The notes under the pieces were generated by a model that ran no database searches, was not told the origin of the DNA, and saw only the letters and a program-made list of their open reading frames with translations. Made by a program: the position numbers and the translations under genes. A stretch of DNA of 64,000 nt from Flavobacterium sp. (GTDB lineage: Bacteria > Bacteroidota > Bacteroidia > Flavobacteriales > Flavobacteriaceae): assembly GCA_016721735.1 (NCBI GenBank), contig JADKHM010000019.1, forward strand, positions 186,001-250,000, in the 5' to 3' direction. This document shows, in pieces, positions 59,374-64,000 of this stretch. How positions within the stretch are numbered: the stretch's first letter is position 1; each line of letters begins with the position of its first letter.

Positions 59374-60921
59374 TTATCTATTTTCTACAGACAAATCAAT
59401 TCCTTCTACGTGATCGTTGTGCATCATTTTTTGCAACCAGGAACTCAAAACAAACAATATTGCAGCTGCTACTCCAGTCATGATAATGAACAACATAAAA
59501 AACTCATATAAATTTGTAATTTCAAATCCTAAAAAAGATGGATAAACCAACGGCCCAGCCGCAACGTCTGCACCTGCTGTAGGTGGAATCAAGGCACTTA
59601 ATGTTCCTGCAAACTTATTGGCAGCCGCATTTCCTAGGAACCAAGTCCCCATCATCAAAGAGGATAAACGCAGAGGCGCTAATTTCGAAACCATCGACAA
59701 TCCGATTGGAGACAAACATAATTCACCCATTGTGTGAATAATATACAAGGCAATTAACCACCACATAGATACTTTATCTTCAACACCAAGCCCTTTTACA
59801 GCAATCGCAATTACAACATATCCTAAAGCAACCAATGCCAAACCAATCGCCATTTTCTTAGGTGATGATGGCTCTAATTTCCTGATGTACAAGAATCCCC
59901 AGATGATAGTAAATATCGGTGCCAGAGCAATAACCGCTAGCGGGTTTACAGATTGAAAATAAGAAGCCGGCATTTCCCAACCAAAAATGGTTCTTTCCGT
60001 CTGTCTCTCTGCAAATAAAGTTAATGAAGCTCCCGCTTGCTCAAAAGCACCCCAGAAGAAAATTACAAAAAACACCAAAATAAAAATAACAGAAATCCTT
60101 TGAATTTCAATTTTTGTCAAGCTTTTATCACTAAAAATAATAATTGGCATCAAGATCATAGCGCCATAAATGAAGTAACTAATGATATCTACATCACTTT
60201 TGAACATTTGCTTAAAATTCAACATAAAGAAAATAATAGCAATAGATCCTACAATAGTTCCAATACTTTTTGCATCTAATTTCTTTACCATCAAACCGAT
60301 TTCTTTACCTTCCTCAGAAATCAAATATTTCTTTTGGTACATGATAAAAGTTACTAAACCTAATAACATCCCAACGCATGCTGCCAAGAATCCCCATTTG
60401 AAATCCATCGATCCACAAACCAAAGGAGAGAAGAAGGCACCTAAGTTAATTCCCATATAAAAGATGGTAAAAGCGCTATCAATTCGTCTGTCATTCGCTG
60501 GGTACAATTGCCCCACCATGGTCGAAATATTCGGTTTAAAAAAACCATTTCCAATAATAATGGCTGTAAGTCCAGCCCACATGATAGAAATTCCGCCGTC
60601 AGCTCCTGCCGAAGCACTCAAGAACATGCAAAACTGACCCAAAGCCATCAACAATCCGCCGATGATAATACTTCTTCGATTTCCTAAATACTTATCACAA
60701 AGATATCCTCCTAACAATGGAGTCAAATAGACCAATCCGGTGTAACTCCCGTATATTTGAGACGCATCAGCATCATTCATCGCTAATCCAACTATTTTGT
60801 CGGTCATAAAAAGAATGAAAATCGCTCTCATTCCATAATAACTAAATCGTTCCCACATTTCTGTAAAGAATAAGAAATAGAGTCCCTTTGGATGTCCTGT
60901 TTTTACTTGAGTTTCTGTCAT
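59374..60921 (-). CDS. POT family proton-coupled oligopeptide transporter (1st of cluster)
   Basis: A 515-residue peptide/proton symporter. EMWERFSYYGMRAIFILFM matches the ExxERFxYYG motif exactly; LLGGYLCDKYLGNRRSI is the PTR2 signature and GNGFFKPNISTMVGQLYP follows. About 14 helices. A soluble tail (LQKMMHNDHVEGIDLSVE) ends the protein. It starts 24 bases after DPP IV, so the dipeptides released by the protease can be taken up by products of the same operon. Confidence 0.94.
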   Translation of the reverse strand: MTETQVKTGHPKGLYFLFFTEMWERFSYYGMRAIFILFMTDKIVGLAMNDADASQIYGSYTGLVYLTPLLGGYLCDKYLGNRRSIIIGGLLMALGQFCMFLSASAGADGGISIMWAGLTAIIIGNGFFKPNISTMVGQLYPANDRRIDSAFTIFYMGINLGAFFSPLVCGSMDFKWGFLAACVGMLLGLVTFIMYQKKYLISEEGKEIGLMVKKLDAKSIGTIVGSIAIIFFMLNFKQMFKSDVDIISYFIYGAMILMPIIIFSDKSLTKIEIQRISVIFILVFFVIFFWGAFEQAGASLTLFAERQTERTIFGWEMPASYFQSVNPLAVIALAPIFTIIWGFLYIRKLEPSSPKKMAIGLALVALGYVVIAIAVKGLGVEDKVSMWWLIALYIIHTMGELCLSPIGLSMVSKLAPLRLSSLMMGTWFLGNAAANKFAGTLSALIPPTAGADVAAGPLVYPSFLGFEITNLYEFFMLFIIMTGVAAAILFVLSSWLQKMMHNDHVEGIDLSVENR

Positions 60922-60945
60922 TGTATTTAGAGTTTTAGTTTGGTT

Positions 60946-63117
60946 TTATAAATTATCTTTAATGAAATTCGTCATTTTGTTATACAACTGAATACGCGTC
61001 TTTCCACCATAAATTCCGTGATTTTTGTCTGGATAAATCTGAGAATCGAATTGTTTATTTGCTTGAATCAAAGCTTCTATCATTTGCATCGAATTTTGCA
61101 CATGCACATTATCATCAGCAGATCCGTGAATCAAAAGGAATTTCCCTTTCAATTTATCAACGTAATTAATCGGTGAATTCAAATCGTAGCCACTCGCATT
61201 TTCCTGTGGCGTCTGTAAATATCTTTCTGTATAAATACTGTCGTAAAATCGCCAATTCGTAACTGGTGCGACAGCAATTGCCATTTTGAATACATCATTG
61301 CCTTTAAACAAACAATTCGAGGACATAAATCCGCCATAACTCCAACCGAAGATTCCGATTCTAGCCTTGTCAACATAAGCATAACTTCCGAATACTTTCG
61401 CAGCATCAATTTGATCTTCTACTTCGAACTTCCCTAAATCTTTCTGCGTACATTTTTTAAATTCGGCGCCTTTGAAACCCGTTCCTCTGCCATCAACACA
61501 AGCCACAATATAACCTTGTTGCGTTAACATCATAAACCAATAATCATCGTAACCATTCCAATCATTGTTTACTTGCTGTGAACCTGGACCGGAATACTGA
61601 TACATAAAAACTGGGTACTTTTTTGTTGGATCAAAGTCCTTCGGCTTGATCATCCAAGCATTAAGGTTATGTCCTTTTTCAGTTTTCAATACAAAAAACT
61701 CTTTGGAAGGCAGATTATATGCTTTCAATTTGGTCATCAAAGCTTCGTTGTTTTCAATAACTTTCACCACTTTACCAGATTTCGATTCGTTCAAAGTATG
61801 AATCGTCGCTTGCGTTGCGCTAGAATATTTGTTGATATAAAATTGGAAATTTGGACTGAAAGTAGCGGAATTTGTTCCCGTTTGCGAACTTAGTCTCACT
61901 TTGTTTTTTCCATCCAATTGAATGCGATAGACATCTCTATTAATCGAGCCATTTTCAACAGATTCGTAATAAACCGTCTTGTTCTTTTCATCAAAACCAT
62001 AATAATTGGTCACTTCCCAATTGCCTTTGGTCACTTGGTTTTTCAACTTTCCAGTGTTGTCATAAAGATAAATATGGTTGAATCCGTCCCTTTCGCTGGT
62101 CCAAATAAAACTATTGTCTTTCAAGAAGGTAAGGTTGTCCGTCACATCAATATACGCTTTGTCTTTTTCGTTTAATGCCACTTTGCTTGCCGCCGTTGTT
62201 CCGTCAATAAACAACAAATCTAAATTGTCTTGGTGGCGATTCAACACCTGGGCACACAAAACATTGGCATCATTCGTCCATTTCATTCTAGCGATATAAA
62301 AATCAGAGTAATTGCTTAGGTTGACATCCTTTTTGGAAGCTGTAGCTACATCATAAATGTGCAACGAAACCTCAGAATTTTTTTCTCCAGCCTTCGGATA
62401 TTTGAAAGTTTCTATCGTTGGATATAAATCTTTGTGAAAAACCGACATCGAAAACTCTGGCACTTGACTTTCATCAAATCGTATATACGCAATTTTTTTG
62501 CTGTCTTTACTCCAATCAAACGCTCTTACAAAGGCAAATTCTTCTTCGTAAACCCAGTCCGTAATTCCGTTGATAATGGAATTTTTCTTTCCGTCAGTGG
62601 TTATTGCAGTTGATTTCTTGGCCGAGATATCATAAACAAAAAGATTGTTTTCTTTCGCATAAGCGATCTTTTTTCCATCTGGAGAAAAAGCAGGTTCTTG
62701 CACTTGAAATTCGAAAAGTTTAGTCAATTCTTTCGATACAGTATTGTATAAAAAATAATCTGCCGTAAAAGAATGGCGAAAAATCTGATTCGAATTTGAA
62801 GCAATTAAAATCATCTTCTCATCGGAGCTGAAACTGTAGCTATCTATTCCATCCGCCAACTCCTTATGATTTTTCGTGTCAATCAACGTGGCTACTTTGT
62901 TTAAAGTCGCAAAATCATATAAATCAATTTGCATCGTTCGAGAGGCACGATCAAAATTCAGAACTGTATATTGATTGGTATTCTTTAACGATTGTAATTC
63001 ATCCATTCCTTTGGCACGGAATGCGCCAGTATAAATATCTTCGACGATAATTTTTTGTTGAGCTACTGCAGCAACGCAGATGAAAAGGAAAAAGGCAAGA
63101 AGTTGGTTTGATTTCAT
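60946..63117 (-). CDS. Dipeptidyl peptidase IV (S9B)
   Basis: A 723-residue exported serine protease that removes N-terminal X-Pro or X-Ala dipeptides. Signal peptide 1-19 (AAVAQ), an eight-bladed propeller at about 40-480, with DWVYEEEFAFVRAFDWS (double-Glu motif that binds the peptide N-terminus), and the hydrolase domain with GWSYGG (Ser593), HGSADDNVH (Asp near 669) and KNHGIYGG (His700). The length is standard for bacterial DPP IV (720-740). It heads the operon with three POT carriers. Confidence 0.95.
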   Translation of the reverse strand: MKSNQLLAFFLFICVAAVAQQKIIVEDIYTGAFRAKGMDELQSLKNTNQYTVLNFDRASRTMQIDLYDFATLNKVATLIDTKNHKELADGIDSYSFSSDEKMILIASNSNQIFRHSFTADYFLYNTVSKELTKLFEFQVQEPAFSPDGKKIAYAKENNLFVYDISAKKSTAITTDGKKNSIINGITDWVYEEEFAFVRAFDWSKDSKKIAYIRFDESQVPEFSMSVFHKDLYPTIETFKYPKAGEKNSEVSLHIYDVATASKKDVNLSNYSDFYIARMKWTNDANVLCAQVLNRHQDNLDLLFIDGTTAASKVALNEKDKAYIDVTDNLTFLKDNSFIWTSERDGFNHIYLYDNTGKLKNQVTKGNWEVTNYYGFDEKNKTVYYESVENGSINRDVYRIQLDGKNKVRLSSQTGTNSATFSPNFQFYINKYSSATQATIHTLNESKSGKVVKVIENNEALMTKLKAYNLPSKEFFVLKTEKGHNLNAWMIKPKDFDPTKKYPVFMYQYSGPGSQQVNNDWNGYDDYWFMMLTQQGYIVACVDGRGTGFKGAEFKKCTQKDLGKFEVEDQIDAAKVFGSYAYVDKARIGIFGWSYGGFMSSNCLFKGNDVFKMAIAVAPVTNWRFYDSIYTERYLQTPQENASGYDLNSPINYVDKLKGKFLLIHGSADDNVHVQNSMQMIEALIQANKQFDSQIYPDKNHGIYGGKTRIQLYNKMTNFIKDNL

Positions 63118-63258
63118 AAATAAAATAGCAAATTAGAACTGTCAATTTTAGTGAAAAAATTACAATTAACGGCATTTTTTTCTGTTAAATGCAAAATACC
63201 ATACCAAACAAGCACCGTCAAAGTCGATAAATTTCTAGTAAATAATTTAATGAAACTG

Positions 63259-63266
63259 TATCTTTA
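63259..63266 (+). promoter_or_regulatory. Possible -7 box of the HMG-CoA reductase gene
   Basis: TATCTTTA, one mismatch from TAnnTTTG, 27 bases before the ATG at 63294. The divergent region 63118-63293 holds no gene or repeat that I can see. Confidence 0.3.
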
Positions 63267-63293
63267 CAACCGACAGAACCAAATAACCAATGT

Positions 63294-64000
63294 ATGCAAA
63301 ACGCCGTTTCGGGTTTCTCCAAATTATCTAAGGAAGAAAAAATCAATTGGATTGCCAATCGCTATTTTTCGACACCATCAGCGGCAATCACTTTGCTAAA
63401 AAACTATTGGAATGCAGACGCCAATGTTCAAAAACTGCATGACGATTTCATTGAAAACACCATCACCAATTTCTATTTGCCTTTAGGAGTTGCGCCAAAC
63501 TTTATCATCAACGGCAAAGAAGTGACGATTCCTATGGCCATCGAAGAAAGTTCTGTAGTCGCTGCCGCTGCTAAATCGGCTAAGTTCTGGTCTACGCGAG
63601 GCGGATTTAAAGCCACTGTTCTCAACACCGAAAAAATTGGTCAAGTTCATTTTATATATACTGGCGATTCAAACAAATTAGAGCAATTCTTTGCTCATGT
63701 AAAACCACAATTATTTTCCGATACCGAAACTATTACTAAAAATATGCGGCAACGCGGTGGCGGCATTCTCAACATTGAACTCAGAAATCTAACCGATAAG
63801 TTGCCCGGCTATTTCCAATTGCACACTACTTTTGATACCCAAGATTCGATGGGCGCCAATTTTATCAATTCCTGTTTAGAGCAATTTGCAAAAACCTTCA
63901 AGCAAGAAGCACTTCAATTTGACACCTTTTCCGATACCGAAAAAAATATCGAAATCGTCATGAGCATCTTGTCGAATTACGTTCCGAATTGCGTTGTCAG
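63294..64000 (+). CDS. Hydroxymethylglutaryl-CoA reductase, degradative type, N-terminal part
   Basis: The first 235 residues of a protein that runs off the right edge. SKLSKEEKINWIANRYFS, NFYLPLGVAPNFIINGKE and AIEESSVVAAAAKSAKFW (catalytic Glu at about 84-85) are marks of class II (bacterial) HMG-CoA reductase; TRGGF follows. The ATG at 63294 fits the conserved start. In flavobacteria the enzyme is used for isoprenoids by the mevalonate route; the family name 'degradative' reflects the Pseudomonas type and not proven function. It is divergent from the DPP IV operon. Confidence 0.88.
   Translation, partial: MQNAVSGFSKLSKEEKINWIANRYFSTPSAAITLLKNYWNADANVQKLHDDFIENTITNFYLPLGVAPNFIINGKEVTIPMAIEESSVVAAAAKSAKFWSTRGGFKATVLNTEKIGQVHFIYTGDSNKLEQFFAHVKPQLFSDTETITKNMRQRGGGILNIELRNLTDKLPGYFQLHTTFDTQDSMGANFINSCLEQFAKTFKQEALQFDTFSDTEKNIEIVMSILSNYVPNCVV

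Overview
The window reads as a chromosomal segment of a low-GC member of the Flavobacteriaceae, most likely Flavobacterium or a close relative. The evidence is a PorT gene of the type IX secretion system beside ubiE, proteins of families typical of this group (DUF6702, DUF3108, DUF3098, DUF4112, DUF5686, 2TM domain), Bacteroidetes-type -7 boxes (TAnnTTTG) in front of many genes, and an almost complete lack of Shine-Dalgarno sequences. I see no rRNA, tRNA, phage, CRISPR or classical insertion sequence. Most genes are housekeeping genes; the unusual material lies between them.

Layout. 1-6.1 kb: M1 peptidase start, DUF6702, two tandem carboxypeptidase-regulatory-like proteins, dipeptidase PepE, a starch-binding-like protein, PEP carboxykinase and DUF423. 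6.3-11.1 kb: DUF3108 pair, saccharopine dehydrogenase with an Lrp/AsnC regulator, DUF4112 and a YugP-type protease. 11.3-17.3 kb: leuS, ftsX, DUF3098, uppP and truB, three of which carry frameshifts. 17.2-19.4 kb: thioredoxin-like gene, pyrH, frr. 19.5-26.8 kb: large DUF5686 protein, cation/proton antiporter, MMPL/RND exporter. 26.9-30.9 kb: asnS, an inserted GxxExxY nuclease-like gene, rpoN, a membrane protein. 30.9-37.4 kb: two PorT-like barrels, folA, ubiE, an rRNA/tRNA methyltransferase and a BamA/TamA-like lipoprotein barrel. 37.4-42.4 kb: fbaA, accD, an ABC permease, purH. 42.5-48.1 kb: the elongasome operon mreB-mreC-mreD-PBP2-rodA. 48.2-55.7 kb: tail-specific protease, surE, a small membrane protein, lpxB, an NlpC/P60 lipoprotein, comEC. 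55.6-63.1 kb: an apparent operon of dipeptidyl peptidase IV, three tandem POT peptide transporters and a secreted thioredoxin. From 63.3 kb: start of a degradative-type HMG-CoA reductase.

How the genes work together. Envelope growth is well represented: MreBCD, PBP2 and RodA for elongation, FtsX for division, UppP for lipid-carrier recycling, LpxB for lipid A, BamA-like and PorT for the outer membrane. Peptide use is the second theme: an exopeptidase (DPP IV), three POT carriers, PepE and an M1 aminopeptidase fit a protein-degrading lifestyle.

The main discovery is a class of short phased arrays (unit 7 or 8 nt) arranged as forward and reverse arms that form hairpins. I count about 14 loci with at least six unit sequences. 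One octamer-array palindrome encloses the GxxExxY gene and supplies its last codons and stop. Heptamer arrays are also translated in frame within leuS and at the 3' end of the Lrp gene. A separate structured element with a constant frame (TAGCCC...ATCCTTTT...AAAAGAT...GCTCC) occurs four times. A clean dyad, TTGGTGA-N6-TCACCAA, sits where a Crp/Fnr-type activator would bind upstream of a thioredoxin-like gene. The frameshift cluster at 12.8-16.8 kb may be sequence error and needs checking before any biology is built on it.
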